23,668 nt of DNA from contig JAITES010000241.1 in NCBI GenBank assembly GCA_031281925.1, positions 1 to 23,668 on the forward strand, written 5' to 3'. Under the pieces are notes generated by a model. That model ran no database searches. It saw only the letters and a program-made list of their open reading frames with translations, and was not told where the DNA came from. Below, in pieces: positions 6,712 to 13,895 of the stretch (positions are counted from its first letter, which is position 1; each line of letters opens with the position of its first letter). A program made the position numbers and the translations under genes. The DNA is from Treponema sp. Lineage in GTDB: Bacteria > Spirochaetota > Spirochaetia > Treponematales > Breznakiellaceae.

Positions 6712-7769
6712 CAATATGAGCCGTGCTCCTTTACGGCCGCCACCACCTGTCTGTAGGTCTCAAGGCTCACCGTGTTGGGAATGGAGTGATCTGAAGAAAA
6801 GATATAGCCGCCGTTTTCCTTTACAAGCGGCAGGATTTCTGCGATATAGGGAAGGATCTTTTCAGGCTTGTCCAGATACAGGGCATCGGCTCCGCCGTGG
6901 AAAACCAGTTTGTCGCCGTAATCCCGTTTCAAGGCCTTAAGATCCATACCCGCCTTAATCTCAATAGGGTTAAGGGCATCAAGTCCGATTTCCACCAGCT
7001 GCGGCACCCTCGTCATCACATCCCCGCAGGAGTGGAGGTGCGCCTTGATTCCCCGGTTGTGGGCCCAGTCGATGGCCCGCTTGTGAACAGGCTGCAGAAG
7101 TTCCGCATAAACATCATTTGAAAAAAAGGTAGTATTCTTGTAACCCATGTCGTCGTACCAGAAGATGCTGTCAAAATGGTAGCCTTCGTCCCACACCATG
7201 TCAAAGAGGGCTATTGATGTGTCAAGAAAGGTATTGAACATGTCGGAAACCCATTCAGGCTCCTCCAGCAGGGCGATTAGGATCGTCTCGGTGCCGGCCA
7301 TCCACGAGTGGAGCACGTCAAAGCCGAACCAGAAAAGTCCTTCGATCCAGCGGCCTTCCTTCTGCCAGACCGGATAGTTTTTTTTCAAAAAATCCCAGTC
7401 GATCCGGTCGCGGCTTGGCTTCATCCGGGCTTTCGCCTTCTCCCAGGCTTCAGGATTGTTTACCCTGTAATCAAGAAATTCAGGCGTTGAATCGGGCACC
7501 TTGAAATTTTTGAGAGTAACCCCCCATTTGGTAGTACTGATAACAAATTCGTCTGTTTCTTCAAGAATTTTTTCTTCAAAACAGGGGCTGTTATCCACGG
7601 AGATCATCTCCAGTTTATCGACCTGGAAAAAATCACGCCAGTCCGCATCGGCGGGCATGCCCTCCTCCTTCCAGCGCATCAGCGTACCCTGCCAGGGCTG
7701 ATCGATGATGGGAACTCTGTCGGCCTCCCGGTGTTCAAACATACGGGTAAAACGTTCTTTACTGGTCAT
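6711..7769 (-). CDS. Uroporphyrinogen decarboxylase-family protein (corrinoid methyltransferase-like)
   Basis: A 352-residue member of the URO-D superfamily, more like the MtaA/MtbA/CmuA methyltransferases than haem HemE. The N-terminus MTSKERFTRMFEHREADRVP is the usual opening of this subgroup. FWYDDMG lies near 204-209, and HLHSCGD at 244-250 supplies the His-x-Cys pair (H246, C248) that binds zinc in MtaA-type enzymes. The distal third ligand, normally Cys, aligns with SSDHS, so H328 may take over. HemE-type substrate arginines are not apparent. It is the last gene after a binding protein and two permeases, with GGAG 10 nt before ATG. In context with the RACE and PocR genes upstream, methyl transfer from an imported substrate to or from a corrinoid protein is the best guess. 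No corrinoid protein is encoded nearby. Confidence 0.8.
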   Translation of the reverse strand: MTSKERFTRMFEHREADRVPIIDQPWQGTLMRWKEEGMPADADWRDFFQVDKLEMISVDNSPCFEEKILEETDEFVISTTKWGVTLKNFKVPDSTPEFLDYRVNNPEAWEKAKARMKPSRDRIDWDFLKKNYPVWQKEGRWIEGLFWFGFDVLHSWMAGTETILIALLEEPEWVSDMFNTFLDTSIALFDMVWDEGYHFDSIFWYDDMGYKNTTFFSNDVYAELLQPVHKRAIDWAHNRGIKAHLHSCGDVMTRVPQLVEIGLDALNPIEIKAGMDLKALKRDYGDKLVFHGGADALYLDKPEKILPYIAEILPLVKENGGYIFSSDHSIPNTVSLETYRQVVAAVKEHGSY

Positions 7770-7813
7770 GTGATACGCTCTCCTTTAAATCCACAGGTTC
7801 GTCAAAGGAAAGT

Positions 7814-8647
7814 TTAGCCTTTTACCGAGCCTGAGGCAAGTCCCGATACCACCTGTTTCTGCAGCAGAATATACATGATGATACAGGGCAGGGATACCAG
7901 CACGATTGCCGCAAACATGGCGCCATAATCGCTGGCAAAGGCGCTCTTGAAGTAGTAGAGGGCTACAGGCAGGGTACGGGCTTCGTGTCCGGTGGTCAGG
8001 GTAAAGGAAAACTGGAATTCGTTCCAGCAGAGCAGAAACTGCATGATCCCCGCGGTGGCAAAGGCAGGCCGGGCCAGAGGCAGTATTATTGTCGAATAGG
8101 TTCTCACAAAGCCCGCTCCGTCAATGTAGGCGGACTCTTCCATCTCCTTGGGAATGGTCAAAAAATAACTTGACATGACAAATACCGAAGTTGGAATGCC
8201 GAAGGCGGTAAACACGATGATAAGGCCCCACACGTTATTATAAAGTCCGATAGCCCTTATTGACGTGTAGAGGGGCAGAAGCAGTGCGGCGCCGGGAATA
8301 AGGAGCCCCATGGCAAAGAGGGTTCTGAAAAAATTCTTTGCCCTAAAATCGGTACGGGCAAGAACATAGGCGGCCATGCTCATAAAGAGGAGGTTTAACA
8401 CAATCCCCATAAAGGTAACAAAGATACTGTTTTTGAAATACTGGGCAATAGGGGCAATTCTAAAAGCATTGCTGTAATTCTTTAAATTGAGGCCGGTACT
8501 GAATCTCCAGGAGAAGGTGAGGATCTCCCTGTTTGTCTTGAAAGAAGAAGTCAATACCCACAGGAAAGGCATGATGGAAACAAATACAATTAAAAACAAA
8601 AACAATGCGATAAAAAACGTCCCGACAAAATGATATTTTTTCGCCAT
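7814..8647 (-). CDS. Carbohydrate ABC transporter permease, MalG/UgpE type
   Basis: A 277-residue inner-membrane permease with about six hydrophobic segments. The EAA loop reads MEESAYIDGAGFVRTYSTII followed by LPLARPA, and the C-terminus ends in VSGLASGSVKG, the classic LxxGAxKG-type tail of MalG-like subunits. GGGGG lies a few bases before ATG 8647. The gene is separated from the MalF-like gene by 9 bp, so the two are translationally close partners. It belongs to the sugar-type (CUT1) importers; the ligand is unknown. As in the other importer of this window, no ATPase gene is present. Confidence 0.93.
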   Translation of the reverse strand: MAKKYHFVGTFFIALFLFLIVFVSIMPFLWVLTSSFKTNREILTFSWRFSTGLNLKNYSNAFRIAPIAQYFKNSIFVTFMGIVLNLLFMSMAAYVLARTDFRAKNFFRTLFAMGLLIPGAALLLPLYTSIRAIGLYNNVWGLIIVFTAFGIPTSVFVMSSYFLTIPKEMEESAYIDGAGFVRTYSTIILPLARPAFATAGIMQFLLCWNEFQFSFTLTTGHEARTLPVALYYFKSAFASDYGAMFAAIVLVSLPCIIMYILLQKQVVSGLASGSVKG

Positions 8648-8656
8648 GGTTTCCCC

Positions 8657-9523
8657 CTATACCCCTTCACTCATCCGGTAGATCCTGTTGATAATCCCGA
8701 TGGAGGCCAGCCCTATAAGGATAAGAAGAACACCTGCGGCATTGGCAAGGCCGAAGTTGTTGTCGCGCAGGGCGGTATTGTATATCAGCAGGGGAAGATT
8801 CATGGTCTCTATCCCCGGCCCTCCGTTGCTGGTCATGATGAGAATATCCATCTTCTGCAGCATTGATGTTGCGGCAAGGATGGTGCCGGTGCCGATTGCA
8901 TTCTTTAACAGGGGGAGCTTTATCAGAAGGTTTATCTGCAGTTCGGTCGCCCCGTCTATCACCGCGGCTTCAAAGATGTCGTCGGAAATGGCGGCAAGTT
9001 CCGCGGCGGCAAGGATGGCGATCATCGCGGCAAAGGGAAGCCATGTTACCGTAACGGCAAAGAAAGCGGTACCAGAATTGGCATACCAGTTTACATTGAA
9101 ATTTTTGTTCCCGAAAAGCTGAATGATCTTGTTCACCGGCCCGTAGCTGGGATTAAACACATTGTAGAAAAGCATGCCCAAGGCTGCGCTGGAAAGAATG
9201 TTCGGCAGCATGAAGACTGTTTTGCAAAAATCCGAATACAGCTTTTTCTGCGCGGTCACCAGGGCAAAGAGGATGCCGATAGCCACATGGACGGTAGACT
9301 GCAGGAGTATCCAGATAAGGTTATTGACAAGAGCCTTGTGGAAGACGGCGGATGTAAAGAGGGTGATGTAGTTCCCCACACCGTTAAAACTGATGCTTCC
9401 CGCAATGCGCCAGTTGGCAAAGGAAGTCCCCACCACATTGATTATGGAAGCCAGATACACAAAGAGGAAGAGCAGCGTCCCCGGAAACAAAAAAATTACG
9501 ATCCATCGTTTCTTGACTTTCAT
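8657..9523 (-). CDS. Carbohydrate ABC transporter permease, MalF/UgpA type
   Basis: A 288-residue permease that pairs with the downstream MalG-like subunit. The first helix (WIVIFLFPGTLLFLFVYLAS) and the EAA loop (ISDDIFEAAVIDGATELQIN) are diagnostic for CUT1 importers. A purine-rich ribosome binding site (GGGGGAAG) lies just before ATG 9523. The spacing to the binding-protein gene upstream is 25 bp, so binding protein, MalF and MalG form one transcription unit together with the URO-D-family gene. Confidence 0.93.
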   Translation of the reverse strand: MKVKKRWIVIFLFPGTLLFLFVYLASIINVVGTSFANWRIAGSISFNGVGNYITLFTSAVFHKALVNNLIWILLQSTVHVAIGILFALVTAQKKLYSDFCKTVFMLPNILSSAALGMLFYNVFNPSYGPVNKIIQLFGNKNFNVNWYANSGTAFFAVTVTWLPFAAMIAILAAAELAAISDDIFEAAVIDGATELQINLLIKLPLLKNAIGTGTILAATSMLQKMDILIMTSNGGPGIETMNLPLLIYNTALRDNNFGLANAAGVLLILIGLASIGIINRIYRMSEGV

Positions 9524-9548
9524 GCTCTTCCCCCTTTGCTATGTTTTT

Positions 9549-10844
9549 TTATCTGGCTCCTGCGGCAGCTTCATCAAGACGCTGCGCCATCTGGACGGGA
9601 GTAATCCTCCCGGCTGCCAGTTCAGGATAGTAGCGGCCAAAGGCGTCAACAACGGCATTGTACGCTACAACATCAAAGGTGTCGCCATGGTACTTCATCC
9701 TGCCCACCGCATCGGCATGCTTGGCGACGAGGGGCATCTTCTGCCGGATATCCGCCGTAATTTCCAGATCCACCGCCGTGGGGAGCTGGCCTGTGAGAAG
9801 CAGATAGTCCATCTGGGTTTCCCGGTTGGACAGTTCCTTGAGGAAGGTCCAGCCTGCTTCAACACGTTCGGGAGGGCTGCAGAGCACATTGCCTTCCGCA
9901 TAACTTGTAACAAGACCGTCTCCGGGATACAAAGACCAGTCAACCTTCTTGTCAAAGCCGGAATTGGTCTTTTCAGGATTGCTGAAATCGGCGATCATCC
10001 AGGGGCCGTTGGCGATAATGGCAGCCTGTTCGGTAAGGAAGTTGTTGGCCGCATTGGCGTAGAGAGCGCCCAGGGCATCGGGAGTGGTGTAGTTCTGCAG
10101 ACAGCGCTGAATGTCGGTAAGACCCGCAATCATCTCCGGAATCTGGTAGGTCTTGGGATGCTTGGTGTTCATGAAGGTCTCCCCGGTCTTGCCCCGGCTT
10201 GCCACCATGGCGGAGAGGATCAGGTCGGTTGTCCAGGAATTCTCACCGGTCATCAGGGCCAGAGGATAGACGCCGATAGCCTTGAGCTTCTCGCAGTTGC
10301 TGAACCATTCATCCCATGTCTTTGCCGGGCTGATGCCGGCTTTCCTGAACATCTCGGTGTTGTAGTAATAGCCGATAACCTGGCTGTCGGTCTTGACCGA
10401 GTACACCTTGCCGTCGGGGAAGGTATTGGCCGCCATGGAGGCAGGCCCAACCACCTTGTCCCTAAAATCCGGATCCCGCGCCAGTAAAGCGCTGAGTTCA
10501 ACCGCCTGCCCATTGGCAATAGCCGCATCCCGAATACCGTTCTTGCCATCCACCACGTCCGGAAGCTCCTTGGAAGCCGCCAGAACCTTCATCTTTTCCA
10601 TGTACAGGGTATCGCTGGGCAGTTCCTCAATCTTGAGTTCGATCTTCCCCTTGTACCTTTCGGTGAAGCGTTTGTAAAAGGCTTCCCAGGCCGGACGGCC
10701 CAGATGCGTTCCGACGGCGTAATGGGCATAGTTCAAAACTACCGCGCCGCTGCTTGACTGTGCTCCGTCTTTCTTCCCGCCCGCAAAAAGCGGCAGACTC
10801 AAGAGGCAAAGCAGGATGCAGAAAATTACCATGAGTTTTTTCAT
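9549..10844 (-). CDS. Extracellular solute-binding protein, family 1 (sugar type)
   Basis: A 431-residue periplasmic binding protein of the CUT1 importer. MKKLMVIFCILLCLLSLPLF is a Sec signal peptide followed by AGGKKDG. There is no lipobox Cys, so signal peptidase I cleavage after FA is expected, a style common in treponemal binding proteins. The mature part shows the typical elements AKTWDEWFSNCEKLKAIGV (hinge helix), AAIIANGPWMIADF and FLKELSNRETQ. GGAGG 5 nt before ATG gives a strong start. It is first in the order binding protein, MalF, MalG, URO-D-like. A good promoter and a cre-like operator lie upstream. The substrate cannot be read from sequence; context suggests a methylated or methoxylated compound, or a sugar. 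Confidence 0.92.
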   Translation of the reverse strand: MKKLMVIFCILLCLLSLPLFAGGKKDGAQSSSGAVVLNYAHYAVGTHLGRPAWEAFYKRFTERYKGKIELKIEELPSDTLYMEKMKVLAASKELPDVVDGKNGIRDAAIANGQAVELSALLARDPDFRDKVVGPASMAANTFPDGKVYSVKTDSQVIGYYYNTEMFRKAGISPAKTWDEWFSNCEKLKAIGVYPLALMTGENSWTTDLILSAMVASRGKTGETFMNTKHPKTYQIPEMIAGLTDIQRCLQNYTTPDALGALYANAANNFLTEQAAIIANGPWMIADFSNPEKTNSGFDKKVDWSLYPGDGLVTSYAEGNVLCSPPERVEAGWTFLKELSNRETQMDYLLLTGQLPTAVDLEITADIRQKMPLVAKHADAVGRMKYHGDTFDVVAYNAVVDAFGRYYPELAAGRITPVQMAQRLDEAAAGAR

Positions 10845-10897
10845 GATTCCTCCATAATTTTTTTTCTTCCGTTTATGCCGGAAGTAATATTGTTATA

Positions 10898-10927
10898 ATT
10901 ATGGAAGATATCCGGTGAATTTGTCAA
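10898..10927 (-). promoter_or_regulatory. Promoter of the binding protein-MalFG-URO-D operon
   Basis: On the minus strand, TTGACA (10927-10922), an 18-bp spacer and CATAAT (10903-10898). Transcription would start near 10891, about 47 nt before the ATG. A small hairpin, CTTCCG/CGGAAG, lies in the leader. The promoter lies between the regulator gene and the importer, so importer genes can be expressed separately from the RACE and PocR genes. Confidence 0.7.
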
Positions 10928-10960
10928 ACAAAATATGGATACATTCCCAAAATTCATATC

Positions 10961-10974
10961 TGAAAGCGCTTTCA
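10961..10974. promoter_or_regulatory. cre-like LacI-family operator
   Basis: TGAAAGCGCTTTCA, a perfect 14-bp palindrome that fits the CcpA/LacI-family consensus TGWAARCGYTWNCW at every position. It is centred about 77 bp upstream of the predicted start of the importer transcript, a position fitting activation or DNA looping better than simple occlusion. No LacI-family gene is in the window. Confidence 0.65.
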
Positions 10975-11029
10975 ATGGGTTTCAGGATGCAGGATCCTGC
11001 GTTTCCCTGTGGCGGAACCCTCCAGATGA

Positions 11030-12346
11030 TCAGATCGTCTTTTCCCTGTCCTCAAAAAAGAAGGACTGGTATTCCCGCGGGCTTACTCCGGTAAGCTTTT
11101 TGAATGATTTTGCAAAATATGCAGGATCGTTAAAACCCACAAGTTCTATTATCTCCTGAATCCGTATGTCCCTGTCGTTCTTTAAAATCTCCCTGGCCTT
11201 ATGGATCCGCACCCGGGAAAGATAATCCGAAAAGGTAGTATTCATCTCCTTCCGGAAAAGGTGAGAGAGGTAATACTCGCTTACATAGACAGCCTCCGCC
11301 ACGGAACGGAGGCTGACATTTCCGGCATAATGGACACCGATCCAGGCGATTGCCTTTTCAAGATGCCTGGAACGCTGGGTGAACTGCCGCTTGCGAAACG
11401 CCGTTTCAATAAATCCGTCTATGGCCCGGCCGGCAAGAAAACAGAGGGATTCAAAATCCGTATCTTCGTTGAACATGGCATAGGCATCGCCAATGATTCT
11501 GTTGATATCATCTACCGGCGCCCCTGCTTCCACCGCGGAACGGGAAAAAAAAGCCAGCAGTTCAAAAAGCCGCGCCCGTATGGTATTGATGTTGCCTTCG
11601 GCAAAAGAAAAGATCTCTCCCAGAAGCTTGTTGAGAATACGGCCCGACTGTTCCCTGCTGCCTCCCTCAACGACTTCAATAAGCTCCTTCTCTGTTTCTT
11701 TGGGGTATGTAGTATCGCTGCCGCCCTTCTTCTTTCCTTCTTTCCTTTCGATGATGAGTTCCGCAATCTGCCGCTGCTGGTTTGTAATCCGTGAGCGCTG
11801 GTCAAGATATACGCTGTGTTCCCTGGTCAGGCCGTTCACCATGATAAAGAGAAGCTGGGACGCACTGGTCATGTTGATGCAGCTCAGGGGCGCCACCGAA
11901 CGGAGGAGTTCGGGAATATCGGCCCTGATCTGCATATCCTGAATTTTTTCCGCAAATTCACTAACGGCCACTTCATCAGCCTCCCAGAGCAGAACCGGGC
12001 CGCAGGCGATAACCCCTGCCAGGTATTCATTGTACATTACCGGAGAGAAGCACATGATGAGTCCGCAGCCGCACGCGCAGATGTACGGTTCACCCAGGTC
12101 GCCCGACATGAGGCCGCCGTAGGCGATGTATTCCCGGCATTTGCGGCAGTTTCCGGCCAGGGCGCAGACTGAATTGTCCTTCCGCACGGCATGGAGTTCC
12201 TTTCCCGAATAATCGAAGAGAGCCACATCCAGTCCCGTTACCACCTGAAAATGCCTGAAAAACGACTCCATCTGCTTAAGATCGAGAATTTCCGCGAGGG
12301 AAGGATAGTTTGCTTTGGGATTCAAGAACCCCTCTTCGATATCCAT
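11030..12346 (-). CDS. Transcriptional regulator, PocR sensory domain plus AraC-type HTH
   Basis: A 438-residue regulator. Residues about 15-185 match the PocR ligand-sensing domain: a LAEILDLKQMESFF-type opening, GLDVALFDYSGKEL, and a cysteine-rich core (C61, C67, C70, C90, C92, C94, C99) with CFSPV and LAGVIACGPVLL. A linker with charged residues and a helical segment follow. The C-terminal 100 residues are a double AraC HTH: SLRSVAEAVYVSEYYLSHLF, IHKAREIL, then IIELVGFNDPAYFAKSFKK and TGVSPREYQ. PocR domains sense small hydrophobic or diol ligands and are frequent beside corrinoid-dependent pathways. Its ATG directly follows the TAA of the RACE gene, so the two are translationally coupled. 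It likely controls the adjacent importer and methyltransferase genes. Confidence 0.88.
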   Translation of the reverse strand: MDIEEGFLNPKANYPSLAEILDLKQMESFFRHFQVVTGLDVALFDYSGKELHAVRKDNSVCALAGNCRKCREYIAYGGLMSGDLGEPYICACGCGLIMCFSPVMYNEYLAGVIACGPVLLWEADEVAVSEFAEKIQDMQIRADIPELLRSVAPLSCINMTSASQLLFIMVNGLTREHSVYLDQRSRITNQQRQIAELIIERKEGKKKGGSDTTYPKETEKELIEVVEGGSREQSGRILNKLLGEIFSFAEGNINTIRARLFELLAFFSRSAVEAGAPVDDINRIIGDAYAMFNEDTDFESLCFLAGRAIDGFIETAFRKRQFTQRSRHLEKAIAWIGVHYAGNVSLRSVAEAVYVSEYYLSHLFRKEMNTTFSDYLSRVRIHKAREILKNDRDIRIQEIIELVGFNDPAYFAKSFKKLTGVSPREYQSFFFEDREKTI

Positions 12347-13825
12347 TTACTCAAACAAAATGTTTTCACTGAATTCATACATGAATTCCGGAATTGCGGC
12401 GAGTTCTATCACCTCGCTCATGGCGACAATGTTTCTGCATTGATCCATAAAGCCGGGAGACAGAAGGCAGCGTTCCGCTCCCGCAAGGCTTGTGTTGCCG
12501 GAAACAGTGATCCTGTCACGGAATTCCGAAGGGAGAAGCCCTGTCCTGAATGCGCTTTCCTGATCAATATAGAAACCCAATCCCCCGGCAACATAGATTC
12601 TGTTTACATCTTCCGGGGAAAGGCCGGCGCTTTTACAGAGGATCTTGATTCCCGAAATGATTGCGCTCTTGGCAAGCTGGAATGCCCTTATGTCCGCGCC
12701 GCTTATGCCGATTGTTCCCGTGATGGGGAACACACTCTCCCCTTCGACAACAAAGGCGCCGGTTTCATCGATAACGCCCTTTTCCAGCATGAGAGCCACC
12801 GCATCGATGAGGCCGGATCCGCAGATGCCGGCGGGTTCCGCCCCGTTGATGGTTTCAATGTGCATCTCTCCGTCTTTGACAGTGATTCTGTTGATTGCCC
12901 CGTCAATGCTGCCCATGCCGCAGGAGATGCCCGCGCCCTCCAGGGCAGGGCCTGCAGCCGTGGAACAGCAGTAGATGCGGTCTTTGTTAAAGAGGGCTAT
13001 TTCCCCGTTGGTACCCATGTCTATGAGGAGGGAACTTTCGTCTTTCCCGCACATCGCAAGAAAGGCAATGCCTGAAACAATATCGGCGCCTACAAAGGCG
13101 GAAATTGAAGGCAGAAGCCGTACCGTTTCCACGGGGAGATCCAGCTCCGCGCCGGAAAACTTCCGTTCCTCAAGAAAAACCGGCTTGAAGGGTATCTCCC
13201 CCATGGCCGAAGGATCTGTATTTGTAAAGAGATGGAGCATGGTGGTGTTTGCCGCCACCACAAGTTCGGAGGCAATTTCAGGGCCGCGGTTTTCCAGGAG
13301 AATATTTATCAGAGAACGGCACTGGTCATTGATGCGGCGGTACAGTTCCCCGGTTCTCCCTTCCCGTGCGGTCCCGATACGGCTCATCACATCGGCGCCG
13401 TAGATCCGCTGTTCGTTCAGCGCGGAAAGCGTATCAAGGGCTTCTCCTGTTTCCATGTTGATGATCCTCGCGGAAACGGTGGTAGTACCAATATCAAGAG
13501 CTATTCCCGCCCTGGAAACGTTTCCGGAATGGGGATGGCCGGCAGGACTCTTTCGTAAACTTGCGGCCGGAGGAATTTCGATGAGAAGATCTCCCAGAGG
13601 GACAGCCCTGCAGGAACGTACCATGCCGTCGGCTCCGGGACTTTCACCGCCTGTACTGCCTTCGAGAATCTTTACCCGGCACTTGCCGCAACGCCCCTGT
13701 CCGCCGCAGGGGGCATCCATGGAAACGCCGGCCCGCCTGAAGGATTCAAGCAAAGTCTCCCCTGCAAGGGCATCGAATACGGCAGCCTCCCCGGTGAGAC
13801 TGCCGCCCTGGAGTCTTATCTTCAT
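12347..13825 (-). CDS. Reductive activator of corrinoid proteins (RACE/DUF4445 type)
   Basis: A 492-residue protein with two parts. The N-terminal [2Fe-2S] ferredoxin-like domain has the ligand pattern C40, C46, C49 and C72 (DAPCGGQGRCGKCRV, later VRSCRA). The larger C-terminal ASKHA ATPase-like domain has phosphate loops at GIALDIGTTTVSARI and LLIDMGTNGEIALF, an EGAGISCGMGS segment and the conserved ending AGGLGFYIDQESAFRTGLLP. RACE proteins use ATP to drive one-electron reduction of inactive Co(II) corrinoid proteins back to Co(I), keeping methyltransferase systems running. The start is ATG 13825, with a weak GGCGG upstream. Its stop abuts the PocR/AraC start. Its presence is the main reason to suspect corrinoid-dependent methyl transfer in this locus. 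Confidence 0.88.
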   Translation of the reverse strand: MKIRLQGGSLTGEAAVFDALAGETLLESFRRAGVSMDAPCGGQGRCGKCRVKILEGSTGGESPGADGMVRSCRAVPLGDLLIEIPPAASLRKSPAGHPHSGNVSRAGIALDIGTTTVSARIINMETGEALDTLSALNEQRIYGADVMSRIGTAREGRTGELYRRINDQCRSLINILLENRGPEIASELVVAANTTMLHLFTNTDPSAMGEIPFKPVFLEERKFSGAELDLPVETVRLLPSISAFVGADIVSGIAFLAMCGKDESSLLIDMGTNGEIALFNKDRIYCCSTAAGPALEGAGISCGMGSIDGAINRITVKDGEMHIETINGAEPAGICGSGLIDAVALMLEKGVIDETGAFVVEGESVFPITGTIGISGADIRAFQLAKSAIISGIKILCKSAGLSPEDVNRIYVAGGLGFYIDQESAFRTGLLPSEFRDRITVSGNTSLAGAERCLLSPGFMDQCRNIVAMSEVIELAAIPEFMYEFSENILFE

Positions 13826-13841
13826 ATCATGATACCGCCTT

Positions 13842-13869
13842 TTGGAACTAGCTCAATAACCGTTATAAT
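13842..13869 (+). promoter_or_regulatory. Candidate uvrC promoter with palindromic -10 region
   Basis: TTGGAA at 13842-13847, a 16-bp spacer and TATAAT at 13864-13869. The -10 box lies in the palindrome TATAATTATA (13864-13873), so a TATAAT also reads toward the RACE gene on the other strand, though its -35 there is poor. Confidence 0.5.
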
Positions 13870-13895
13870 TATATACTTGTTTTACAGATATAGCT

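Noticed and set aside
9393..10487. Plus-strand open frame of 364 codons opposite the solute-binding protein and MalF-like genes
   Set aside because: It crosses two well-supported genes on the other strand and shows no recognisable family blocks; a shadow of high-GC third positions.
10989..11000. 12-bp palindrome GCAGGATCCTGC downstream of the PocR/AraC gene as a terminator
   Set aside because: There is no T-run on either strand and the stem would have no loop; it may only be a chance palindrome.
12191..13075. Plus-strand open frame of 294 codons opposite the RACE and PocR genes
   Set aside because: It spans the junction of two clear minus-strand genes and has no start signals or motifs.
13826..13895. 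Cobalamin riboswitch in front of the RACE gene
   Set aside because: The gap to uvrC is only 70 bp, too short for that RNA, and no B12-box-like conserved sequence is visible there or before the importer at 10845-11029.
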